Source of the DNA: Dichetophora obliterata | Taxonomy: Eukaryota > Arthropoda > Insecta > Diptera > Sciomyzidae | Assembly: GCA_963920525.1 (NCBI GenBank) | Contig: OY986437.1 | Span: 61,045,330-61,109,329, forward strand | Direction of reading: 5' to 3' | DNA length: 64,000 bases | Shown: positions 30,926-41,285 of the stretch, one piece after another | Layout of the letters: each line of letters opens with the position of its first letter | Position numbering within the stretch: position 1 is the first letter of the stretch | Notes under the pieces: generated by a model | The model's database searches: none | Told to the model about the DNA's origin: nothing | What the model saw: the letters and a program-made list of their open reading frames with translations, nothing else | Made by a program: the position numbers and the translations under genes

Positions 30926-32513
30926 TTTTTTTAAATTTTTTTTTTCAATTTAATATGAACAGCTAATAAAATTACTCAATTGCAGTCATTAATAGTTTTT
31001 TACAAATTTTTGTATATTTGTTTTTTATTTATAAAAATTGCATTAAACTTATAAAAGATACAAACAACGTAAAACATAACGAAAAGTAATAGTTGTTAAC
31101 TATTTTTACTTACTATAACTGAAACTTAAAAACATAACATAAAACGTAACTTTTATTCATTTTAAAGAAACATTAGATTTTTTAAATCTGTAATCATTAT
31201 AAATACAATAACTTGAAATACATTTTACAGGCACTGTAAAGCTTTCACTTCCAACAGTGTGAGAACGTCAAAAATAAGCCTTTTTCATTTCTAAAATTTA
31301 CTTTTAAAGCCTTTTTCCTTATTTTTTCCAGCCAATTTTAAGTGCAGTATTTCAAAGAAATGTGAAAAATTCCACTCAGGTGAGTCATTTTTTTTTTTTA
31401 TAAACATCAAGAAAAAAGAAAATATAATATATTTAAAAAAAAAATGCATTAGGTTAGAGTTGAACGGCTGCGCTACGCAATGAAAATTTTTCAATTTCTA
31501 ATTTTTTCTAATTTTTTAAGCTGTTTTTTATATTGTTAACTTACAGACCCCTTATATGTTTATGATCTTATACGTTTACACACTTCGCCACACTCAAATC
31601 CTTTTAATTTTTTCTTAAACTTCAGAGTTTTCCGTAAATAAAATCAACGAGTTCTGATGGTGAGCATTAATGGGTTAAGCTGTATACACTCACCTTAAAT
31701 GAGGCTGCCCACTGGCTCACTCCGAAATTAGATTCCTTGAAACGGTTTTTTTACTGCCAGTATTGATAATCGCAAAGTTTTAACAAATTATTTAAATAAA
31801 TTGTGTAGTGATAAGTACATTTTTTTACCATTCCAATATTTTTTAGATATAAAATTTGGTGAAAAAAGCGAAATCTTCGAAAATTATGTGTAAATTTTTA
31901 AAAATTTCTACAAAAATATAATAACAAATACCGCGTATCTTGCAAAAAGGCAAAAATTTATTTCATTTCAATTTTGATCAGTTTTTTGATCAATAGCCTA
32001 AAATAAAATCTAGGTATGTTTGATTTTGGCATTTTAACGCTACACGGGTTTACTAGTATTTTATATTTTTGCAGTTCTGGAGTTAAATAAAATCCAACGA
32101 CACCAAAAACGTCGTAACTTCCAATATTTAAGCATGATAGTTTCTGCAACTCGTGGACTTAAATGCTTTTTTAATACTTGTTTGTTCGTGGTCTTATTTA
32201 TTTTACCAGTTTTATGTGCCTGCGTGGTTACTTTTAATCATACAAAATACTATAACTCTATTATACCGAGGTAAAGGGCCACGATTGATATCAAACACAA
32301 AAGCGTGACTAGAAAACGATGAAGCAATTCGTGGCAGCTGGGATGATTTCTTAAATGAATTAACACTTTAACTAAATAAACTTGTTATTACCATTTCGAA
32401 AGGAAAATACCACTAAAAGGTGCAGTAGCACAAATTTTAAAACTTTTTCCATAAAATAGGACCCTGTATTTTTGGAGTTTTTTTTACAAGATTTTATTAT
32501 TAACTAATTGATG
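30926..32513. other. AT-rich non-coding DNA
   Basis: No gene, RNA or repeat could be supported. Small frames at 31291-31494 and 31958-32149 (minus) are A/T-run translations. Confidence 0.5.
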
Positions 32514-32514
32514 T

Positions 32515-32592
32515 GTCGGCCTTTGTAGTCTAGTGCAGAGTGCGCTAGGCTATCAATCCAGAGGTCCCTGGTTCGAATCCGGGTTCGGGCAT
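32515..32592 (+). tRNA. tRNA-like sequence, probably pseudo-tRNA or SINE head
   Basis: A B-box-type GGTTCGAATCC (32570-32580) sits in a good T-arm (CCTGG TTCGAAT CCGGG). Upstream are TAGTCTAGTGCAGAG, similar to an A box, and an anticodon-like arm CTAGG CTATCAA TCCAG with loop triplet ATC. The acceptor arm does not pair (GTCGGCC against TTCGGGC), so a working tRNA is unlikely. A pol III SINE head or tRNA pseudogene is more likely. Confidence 0.5.
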
Positions 32593-33805
32593 AGTTCTTT
32601 TCACTTTCTTTGTTCTTTCATACACTTAAGAATTATGGGAAACTAAAAATCTACAACTTAATTAAAGCACAGGAGCACAACTAAAGGCTGGAAATGCTTG
32701 TCGAGGTTAAGGCATAACACTAGCCTCTGTAAAGCAATTAAAATTGTCTTTCACGGTTGTTTCGCCTAATCAATAATTCACGTATGGTTCCAATCAATTC
32801 TTCTAAATAATCTATCCCTGTCCTTTCAGGTCAAAAACCAAACCTTGTTTGTATAAGGTACATGCCTTGGTTCTTTGATCTTTAAAAAAAAATACAATAC
32901 TATATAAAAGTGCCTCAGCGCCTTTAAAGACTTTATAGAGGCTTTTTGACAACTTATTTTATACCATTATTTTATTTCATTATATTATTCCATTATTTTA
33001 AAAACAGTTTTTATTAGAAGCAGTTAACCTTTAACAAAAAATATTCACTTTAATTTTATGTAATAGTTTTTGTAATTTTTATTAAGCCGGATCGATTTTT
33101 ATGGAAGCTGGACACCAACTAAAAATGTTGATGGAGTCTTAAAAACTATTTCTGCATCATTTTATTTTTTAAACGGAGAAATCCCAATTGAGCGGTTTCG
33201 GATCTCCTGAACCCCTTTTTTGGCTAAAAAAATCATGTATTTTGTTTGTTACTTTTCTTTTCTTTAGAATGCATACCCAAGTTAAGCAAAAAATTAAGAT
33301 TTTAATCGTATACAAATTTTGGCCAAAAAAAAATTTGAAATATTTTTTCTTTAAAAACTTTTTTGAGAACCAGTAAGATTCATCCGACTAATTTTATTTT
33401 TGTGTCTACCCAATAATTAACAATATTTTTGATAGTTTTCAGGAATCGTAAATTCTGAGAATAATTGACGTACATTTGTATTATTATCGTTTTAAAAGCA
33501 TTACATTTTATTGGTTGAATATTTATTAAGAGCATATGCTGCCAGGGTCATTTTATTTCAGTTTTTATTTTCTGTCAATTTTTTTTGCACGCTTATGCTT
33601 ACTAATAATATTTATTTATGTAACGTTAGCATGAGCTATTAATTGGATTAAACATAAACATTGTACCTTAGCCAAGACACAATCCAAAGCGCTTTCTCTA
33701 AATTTTTTCACTGAGATCAATGAGTCTAAGATCTGCTAAAGGTGTATTTAAAGAAATAGACCAGAGAAAAAAATTTACAGTAGATCCACAACTATAACTA
33801 ACATG
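32593..33805. other. AT-rich non-coding DNA
   Basis: Nothing is recognised apart from possible 3' parts of SINE-like copies after the tRNA-like head. Confidence 0.4.
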
Positions 33806-33873
33806 TGTTCGTGGCATACAGGTTAGGATATCCTTCTAATAATCGAAAGGTGGCAGATTTGAATCGCTGTACG
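33806..33873 (+). tRNA. tRNA-like sequence, degraded
   Basis: GTGGCATACAGGTTAGGATA resembles an A-box region and AGATTTGAATCGC a degenerate B box, with about 40 bp spacing as in tRNA genes. The stems are poor and the anticodon arm is not convincing. It is likely another SINE head or pseudo-tRNA. Confidence 0.35.
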
Positions 33874-35316
33874 CTAAATAATATTTTAAAAACATTTAAG
33901 AAAATTGGTCTTTTTAATCTGTCAGTTTTTGCGATTTTTATTGAAGTAAATCAACATATCGAAGTGTACAAAGCTTTAATCAAAGATTAATATCGGAGTT
34001 CTTTTACGACTCTTAGAATAAAATCTTAAAGAATATAGCGTATTACAAATAAATTGATCAATTGCTAAAACAAGCTGTCAAATTTCTGATTAACAACAAT
34101 GAAGGCAACTCAATTTATCCAGCTACATTTCAGCAATTAATTGACAACATTGCTTTATTGCTGTTGTTGTTGTTTTTTGTTGTTGTTGTCGTTGCTGTTG
34201 TTATTGCGGGACAAAAACATTAAATCAATTAAATTATCAGCGAGTAACAACATTGTTGACATTGTCAATGTCATGTTGCAGCTTAGCTATTATTATCTTA
34301 ATAAACACTTGACAGCTGTCAACAACTGACCAACAATTATTGCTGTTGTTATTACACTCGTCATCATGCAACGTCGTCATGCGTCTGTCATCTAAAGTAG
34401 TAGTAGCAGCAGCAGCAGCAAAACAATTTTCACATCTTCAACAACAGCTTGATTAGCGAATGCGTCGGCAACATTTTACGGCGTCTGTGAAATTGTGTCA
34501 AATGTTTAGTAATTGCATTGCGTGCAACATACACTGCGACAACGAGATAACTACAAAAACAGCAACATGTTGCTTATATTCACAATCAACTTGTCTATAG
34601 AAAAATGTATTTATTTTGTATTCTTAAATTTTATTTTTCACGCATTCACTTGAGCTAGTTTTTTTTTCTTCATGTCTATAAGATGTTGCTGTGAAATGTT
34701 GCTGTCATCGTTGCTTTTGATGCCACTAACTTAATCGATGCATTGCATGCAGGAAAAACATATAACAGCGCAATGTGATGCCATTGAATCTGTAGAGTTC
34801 GCATAACGAATTAATAAAGGATCTAAATTTAAAACTGGATGTGTGTGTGTGTGTGTGTGTGTGAGTGTGTGTGTGTGTGTGAACACACTTATGTGTTGCT
34901 GATATTGTTGCTTTTTAGTCTTGAAATAAATTCAACGAATTGAGTTTTGAAGAAGTCGTCTGTCTGATAAAGTCGATATTTCAAGTGAACGCTCTACATG
35001 AAGCACTTATGCAAACTTTAACAAGAATAGAAAATTTAAAGAATTGACTGTTGAAGCTTCAATTGTGCTTATATATTGCTTGCGACCTGAAAGTAACTCA
35101 CTTTACACTTTTATAAATCCATCATGAATTCAAATTCAGCAACTAAGGTAGATTTATCTGAAAGTTTTCCACAAGTTTTCAACAATTAATTAACTGAAGT
35201 TATGGGAAGCTATAACTTCAATAAAGCTTCGATAAAAAGAAAATGAGAAAAAAATTAATTGGAATTTTTAACTATTAGATACACTAGTTTTGTGAATCTT
35301 ACTAACCGAAGCTTAA
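33874..35316. other. Non-coding DNA, TTG/CTG-rich in part
   Basis: 34140-34210 holds GTT/GCT repeats and 34395-34425 an AGC/AGT run. These make stop-free frames (34141-34329) that are not genes. Nothing else is identified. Confidence 0.5.
34838..34881. repeat. (GT)n microsatellite
   Basis: GT repeats are interrupted once by GAGT, about 44 bp in all. Confidence 0.95.
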
Positions 35317-35320
35317 TTAA

Positions 35321-35869
35321 GGGGAGGGTAAGGTTTGTTTCGTCTAAATAAGACCTTTTTTCATGAATTTTTTTAAGAAAAAATTATTACTGTAGGTTTA
35401 TTTTTGTAGGCCTCGAAAACAGTTTTTGTACGGTGACCATCACTGGATCATCTGGAACCAAAAATCAAAATGCTTTCTTTAGTTTATTACTTTATCTCTC
35501 CAATCTCGTCGAGTTTTTTTAATTTTTAAATTTTTGGCACCATTTTGAAGCCAAAATGACGATGACGAAAAAAATCGACGTAACTAGAGAGCTATACATG
35601 TATAATATGTGTACAAAATTTCAAAACGATCGGTTCAGTAGTTTTTATCTGTAGGCTGGTCACCGACTTTAAAAATTACATGTTTGGAATAATCGATTTA
35701 AAATTTTGTATACTCGAACATCCCAGTATGAAGGCCGGTCGATTGAAACGCTGTGTCTTCGTTAGTTTTGCTCCGATTGACTTGAAATTTTGACACAATA
35801 CTCTCAAAATATTGTTCATTCAGAAAAACAAATGAAACAAAAAACACTTTGAAAAACCTGACCCCCCCC
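35321..35869. mobile_element. TTAA-flanked non-autonomous element
   Basis: TTAA at 35317-35320 and 35870-35873 flank ends reading GGGGAGGGTAAGGTTTG (left) and, in reverse complement, GGGGGGGGTCAGGTTTTTC (right). Exact TTAA duplications with G-rich ends fit piggyBac-like or Kolobok elements. There are no coding frames. The interior has GATCGGTTCAGTAG, reminiscent of the ATCGGTCCAG word found in several dispersed repeats. Confidence 0.7.
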
Positions 35870-35873
35870 TTAA

Positions 35874-36126
35874 AGTAACAACAGCTTTAGCGGTTATGAA
35901 ACTCTGGGCGGTAGATATTTAAAAGGCTCTCCACTGTAGTTTAATGTCAATAAAAACACCACAAAGAAACATTTTTTTTACTATTTTTCATTAAATAAAC
36001 TAGGAAGTTTAAACATTTTTACTTTTTTTACATATTACCAATGGAAGCTTTCTCATAGCTTTCAGATTTTAAATTTAATTCATGATAAGCCATAAGCTAA
36101 CTAAGTTCCAATGCTTCTTTCTTTAT
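35874..36126. other. Short AT-rich spacer
   Basis: Nothing is recognised between the TTAA element and the tRNA-like sequence. Confidence 0.4.
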
Positions 36127-36204
36127 AGCAAAGTACAGTCGAGTGAATAGCACTCCACTTAAGCATGCTATCGGACAGGTGGTTCAAATGTAACCGATTC
36201 GGGT
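36127..36204 (+). tRNA. tRNA-like sequence, degraded
   Basis: AGTCGAGTGAATAGCACTCC resembles an A-box/D-arm and GGTGGTTCAAATGTAACC a B-box/T-arm, followed by ATTCGGGT, similar to the end of the 32515 copy (TTCGGGCA). The acceptor pairing is absent. It is directly next to family-X sequence. Confidence 0.4.
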
Positions 36205-36305
36205 AATTATTTTTTAAGGACGCTGAATTTAATTGCGTTAACCGTTTTTTAGTCCTTCTGCCCATTTTCGAGAAATTCAAGTTTCAAGGTAAAATACATG
36301 TAGAT

Positions 36306-36952
36306 TAGGGCTACCATAAATCTACGGCACTGGACCGAGACAACTTTGCACATTTTTTTTATATTATTCTACCCAAAAACATTTACGCAATTTTAATATG
36401 TTTGGAACTATATTTAAAAATATTGTTTGGACTTTTCCATAAGGCCCAACCTTAAGGCCCAATCATATTTAGCAGATTTTTTTTTGTTTCTTCAAGAACA
36501 TGCTTTTGCTTTTTATTGCAGTTATTAAATTACTCGTCATAGAATAATTAAAAATTAAAAAAAAAATACTTAAATTATTCATTCATTTATAAAAATTTTT
36601 CATTTTGGTTAGTTAATTTTATGATCTATTAACTTATTACATGAATACAATTGCGAGCTTTAGATCAAGTAAATTTTTAAGAAGGCAACCTAAATAGGAA
36701 AATGTAGCGATTTCCGAAAAAGACTGTCTAGTCAGCTTATTGATTAACTCTATACAGAGTTGTTGTTGTTGCGTTCTTAAAAACTTACTTGATCTAAAGC
36801 TCTCAATTTAATTCATGTAATTTTTCAGTTTTTACTAATACACTTCTAACTTGTCCTCCAATTTTTTTACCGGGACATTTTTTACTGTGCATCAGGACAC
36901 CGATCTCAAAACCGGGACATGTGCGGGAAAACTGGGACGTATGGCAACCCTA
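36306..36952. mobile_element. hAT-type MITE with perfect 8-bp duplication
   Basis: The ends are TAGGGCTACCATA and the inverse of TAGGGTTGCCATACG. The flanking octamer ATGTAGAT is identical at 36298-36305 and 36953-36960, and fits the hAT preference (T at 2, A at 7). The right end holds repeated GGGACAT/CCGGGACAT words. The body is non-coding. The minus frame 36906-37091 spans the boundary and is not a gene. Confidence 0.88.
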
Positions 36953-37126
36953 ATGTAGATGCAGTTTTTGTTAGAAAAACTTTTTTTATTATTTTCCGTG
37001 GCTTCATGTTTTCAGGTGAAATATAAACAATAACCTGAGAAATAATTTCGTACAATAGTTTAACCCTCAAAACCTTACCCTTACGGTTCAAATTGACGAC
37101 ATAATTAAAAAAAAGGTTGGTATAAA

Positions 37127-38780
37127 ATGCTATTTAAACTTTGCGTGGTGAATATAACTGCACCGCTTGTAATGCTATTTCAGTCATGTTTAATTGAATG
37201 CACCTTTTTAGAGTGTTGGAAAACTTGTTTGATAGCTCCTATTTTTTTTTTAAATCCGGCGATCGATGTTATGTTATTAATTACAGAGCGATCATTAAAC
37301 AAGGCACGTTTGCTAAACTTTTTGATGATATCCTAAAAACAAAGCTTTTATCTTGTATAAAAAACCATATAAGTGCATTACAACATGGGTTCCTACCAGG
37401 AAGGTCAACATGTACTACTTAAGCGTTGATTACGAATCAGATAATCAACAGCTTTGATCAGAATAGCCAGTTAGATGTTATCTACACTGACTTTTCAAAA
37501 GCGTTCGATAAAGTAGACCACCTTATTCTTTTAAATAAGTTGAAGCAGTTTAGAGTCTCTGACCATCTTATAAGTTCTTTAAAAGTTTCTTAACTAACAG
37601 AAAAGTTTTTGTGAAAATTGGATCTTTAAAACCCGATATTTTGGTGGATTCTTTTTCCGGTATACCCCAAGGAACTCATTGTGGACCGCTTCTATTCTTG
37701 GTGTTTATTAATGATTTACCGCAGCACTTTCAACACTCAAAGTGTCTTATGTTTGCGGATGATGTTAAATTATATTTAAAAATTTCTAAGCTTTCAGACA
37801 GTCATAATCTGCAGTCTGATTTAGATATTTTAAACAATTGGTGCGTTTCAAATAAACTTCTATTAAATATAAATAAATGCAGTGTAGTCTCTTTTACTAA
37901 ATGTTCCGACCAAATAATGTTCGATTATTCAGTCAATAATTGTCATATTTCTCGTAAAAACGAAGTCAAAAACTTGGGTGTATTGTTTGACTCTAAACTT
38001 AAATTTACCAGACATATAGACCTTATTGTAGCCAAAGCATATTCTATGATTGGTTTTATAAAAAGAAATACACAAGACTTCAAAGATCCTTTGACGGTAA
38101 AGGCTCTGTATGTAGCTCTAGTTAGAAGTCGTTTAGATTACTGCTGCCTGATTTGGAATCCATATTTTGAAGTTCACTCTAATAAAATTGAGAGTGTTCA
38201 GAAACGTTTAACTAAATATGCTTTAAGTAAAATTTGCTGGCAAGAGGTCTCCCATCATATATGTGGTGATTATCATATCTTGTTATACTACTATACTTTA
38301 CAATTTAATACTGTAGAATTGTAATTAAGTATCCTTTATTTTAATCGTAATTGAGAAAATACTTTTTAGAGAAAATCGAAAATAAAAATTAATTAGGAAA
38401 AATTCATTGAAATAAAGCAGTTGCTATTTAAAATTAGTTACGTTGTTTAACTTGCCTACATATATAGCTAGGCGTAAATTTCTTGGTCTAACCTCCATTC
38501 AGGATAGGCGTAAGGTTTTTTCTTTAATGTTTGCATCTAATATTGTTACTGGTAAAATTTTGTGTTCAGAACTGTCTAGTTTATTTCGTGTTTACAATCT
38601 ACCTAGAGTTTTAAGAAATAATAGATTAATCATTGATTCCTTTCATAGGACAATTTACGCTGCCAATGAACCAATTGCTAGGTGCGTTGATTTGTGCAAC
38701 AGTCTTTCTCAATTAATAAATTTCAATGTTATTCAATTAAATGTATTAGTTTGTAAAATTGAATCCGTAAATAAATAAAG
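37127..38780 (+). pseudogene. LINE ORF2 fragment related to the 21-25 kb element
   Basis: It starts within the reverse transcriptase (PLVMLFQSCLIECTFLECWK) and continues through LQHGFLPGRST, YTDFSKAFDKVDH, FSGIPQGTHCGPLLF and MFADDVKLYLK, where the usual YADD reads FADD. The thumb follows (NLGVLFDSKLKFTRHID, VRSRLDYCCLIWNPYF) to about 38250. About 190 bp of unrelated sequence interrupts it (38250-38435). The C-terminus then resumes (FNLPTYIARRKFLGLTSIQD ... VCKIESVNK) and stops at 38778. Frame changes occur near 37240, 37420 and 37590. It is 5' truncated and inactive. The 3' end is A-rich with AATAAAGAAATAAATAAA near 38862-38886. Confidence 0.88.
38250..38435. mobile_element. ~190-bp insertion inside the LINE fragment
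   Basis: RT homology stops at KICWQE and restarts at VTLFNLPTY. The AT-rich sequence between has no coding content and breaks the frame. No clear inverted ends or duplication are visible, so the class is unknown. Confidence 0.5.
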
Positions 38781-39025
38781 AAATTATTAATTTAGATACC
38801 ATACCAACCTAGTTTATAAGTTTTATTTTAAGTACAATAATCTGTAAGGGCGAAGCCCAGTAGATGAAATTAATAAAGAAATAAATAAAAGCTTTGTTTA
38901 AAAAAAATTTGTTTAAAATAAAAGCTTTTTTAAGCATTTATATTCCCCTAAAATAAAAGCGCTTAATGAAAAAACCCAAAGTAACCAATTTTATGCGTCC
39001 CCAAAATGACCCAAAAAGTATTATA

Positions 39026-39477
39026 ATATTTTTCTTCTTGGTAGTTACCTGCTCTAGTCAAGCTTTTTGACTTAGTCGCCTGTGATCAGTAGTCAAATTG
39101 AAAATATTGAATTTAATTATTTCTATACAAAGAATTTTCTATAAAACGAACTGTGACGAGCCATGTGACGGCGAGACTCGAGCGTCGGTACAGTGGTAAA
39201 AAACTAGATGCTCTGTGAACAGACATTCGTTGGAACGAATCAGAAGAATTTATTTGAAAAAAAAACATATGAAAAACTTAGTTTTAATACTTTTCTAGTA
39301 TTCTGCCGTCATAAAGAAGATTGCGGCATCTACATATTTCAATATTCCGAGATAAACGACTTACAATAATTGATCAAAAATACACTGATTAGGGTTTGGA
39401 TGGCTATAAATATTTGGTTCTACAGGATAGTGAAATTCAGTTTGCTTTCAATATTATTGAATATTATTTATTAAAAA
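39026..39477. other. Non-coding spacer
   Basis: Nothing is recognised. Confidence 0.4.
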
Positions 39478-39990
39478 CTAGCTGATATACCCGGTGTTAC
39501 TGGGGGGAAAAACGTAAAATGTTGATGTTTAAATTTTATTCATTCAAAAGATAACTATTTTAAGCCAGAATAAAATAAGCTTTTGACGTAAAGCGTATGG
39601 AAATATGCAAAAAAGATATGCAAAAAATATGGATTTTTGTCATTCTAAGGAAACGGCGTTATTAGAAAAAGAAATTGTGCTAAAAATTTGGGCAATCTTG
39701 AGGTTATGTGAATTTTGTGGTGTCAAAATTACAGAATTTTTATAAAATTAATTAAACGAAGCTTTTCGCTTAAAAAAGTATGTAAGTTTGTTGATTTCCC
39801 TTACTTGTAAAAGGGTGGAAGAGGCGTCTTAATCTAAGATTTAAGTAAAATTTGAGCCAAATTTGAGTGAAATCCGTCCAGCCGTTAAGATTCGTATTCT
39901 GGTCAAACAAACAGAAAATTACAGCTATTTACTGACGGGCAGCGGCACCGAAATATTCCGAGAGGTTCTTGTTTTTATTTTACAGAAAAT
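39478..39990 (+). repeat. Dispersed repeat of the CTAGCTGA...CCAGCCGTT type
   Basis: It opens AACTAGCTGATATACCCGGT and ends GAAATCCGTCCAGCCGTTAA ... GGTCAAACAAACAGA, the same opening and closing words as R1 and R2 around an unrelated middle. It is non-coding. Confidence 0.6.
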
Positions 39991-40145
39991 AATTCTTATT
40001 AATATATATGCATATGAAAAACACGATTGGCTAAGAAAAATATAGTACACTGCTGTCATTGTCATTTCACTGTTGTCATTTAATTTTATAGCAAATTCTA
40101 TTAGGAAATTATTTTAGTACATTTCAACTTGAATAAATGTACTTT

Positions 40146-40217
40146 TGATAGCTTAGTCGGCTCAACCATCAGTTTTGAAGCCATGAGGTAGTGGGATCGA
40201 TTCCCACAATGAGCGGA
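40146..40217 (+). tRNA. tRNA-like sequence with a perfect T-arm
   Basis: TAGCTTAGTCGGCTCAACC (A-box region) and GTGGG ATCGATT CCCAC (a five-pair T-arm, B-box GGATCGATTCC, 40193-40203) are spaced as in tRNA genes. No acceptor stem can be formed between the flanks (AATGAGC has no upstream partner), which argues for a SINE head or pseudo-tRNA. It lies in a short unique stretch between two dispersed repeats. Confidence 0.45.
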
Positions 40218-40429
40218 AAAATTGATTTTTTTTAATTTTTTTTTTATTTTAAGTAAAATGCAACAAAACCAACTTACCAAAAAGTAATGAAGATAAAAAT
40301 CTCTTTCAGTTGCAAAAGTAACGGTTTTAAAATTAAAAATTAAGAAATTTTTATTCGTTTAGAATATTTGATTTTGATTATAAAATGTCAGAAAAAAGTT
40401 AGTTTTTGCAGTATATAAAGTATATTGAA

Positions 40430-41285
40430 TTGAATTTAGTTTGTGTGGGCGTAGCCACGCCAAGTTTCCAATGCCCGTGCCAGTGTTGCAGTAGAAATGC
40501 CTGACCAATAAGTAACTCCATACTGAATTTCATTGTTATATGATATTTATTTCCAAAGCTATTCGATATCAAAAATTTGGCTGGTATGGGCGGAGTCACA
40601 CCCCTTGTTCAATGACTGTATCAGTTTTCTAGTGGCAGGATTTCACCCAATAGTAATTCCATACTGAATTTGGTTGTTATACGATATTTAGTTCCAAAGC
40701 TATCTGATATCAAAAATTTAAAGTGTATGGGCGGAGCCACACCCCCTTTTCTAAAGCTCATCCCAGTTTTCCAGTAGAAGGATATCACTAAGTGGCAACT
40801 CCATACTGAATTTCATTATTATACGGCATTTAGTTCCAAAGCTATTCGATATCATAAAATTGAATTGTATCGACTTGCACAATTTTGCCAGTCGAAAGAC
40901 ACGACTAAATAGTATTTTCTAACCGAGTTTCATAAATGTGTGACTTAAAGCTTGAAAGTTATACTGAAAATTTGGGCTGCTGAAAAAGTGCCACGCCCTA
41001 CATCCAACGCCCATAAAATTTACCAATAGAACGGCAAGTGAAAATTAAGGTCGAATACCGAATTCCGTTGATGTGTGACCTATAATTCCAAAGCTATTCG
41101 ATATAGAAGATTTGATTTGCATGGGAGGTGCCACGCCCCCTGAGTTTTTCCGATATTTTAATAGTTATTCTGCTATTCGGAATGAACACAAATCCAACAA
41201 ATAAAAGATCATTAAAATCCGTTCAGCCGTTCTTGACTTATAAAAATGGTGTAAGAAACCCGAATTTGTTTTATATATATAGATG
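40430..41285 (+). repeat. Tandem-core dispersed repeat, ~141-bp units
   Basis: The CCAAAGCTAT(T/C)(C/T)GATATC word recurs at about 40552, 40693, 40834 and 41088, with GTATGGGCGGAG(C/T)CACACCCC and CCATACTGAATTT in each unit. The copy ends AAAATCCGTTCAGCCGTTC ... TTTTATATATATAGATGG. It is related to R1 at 28292-30925 but forms a separate subfamily. Confidence 0.78.

Larger units (their letters stand above)
36222..39025 (+). repeat. Dispersed repeat family X, copy split by two insertions
   Basis: Collinear with 7983-8365: 36222-36305, then (after a hAT MITE) 36953-37125, then (after a LINE) about 38890-39025. The shared words listed for the other copy recur in the same order, so both insertions came after the repeat. 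Confidence 0.75.

Noticed and set aside
32515..32592. Functional tRNA gene
   Set aside because: T-arm and B box are good but the acceptor stem does not pair, so it was called tRNA-like only.
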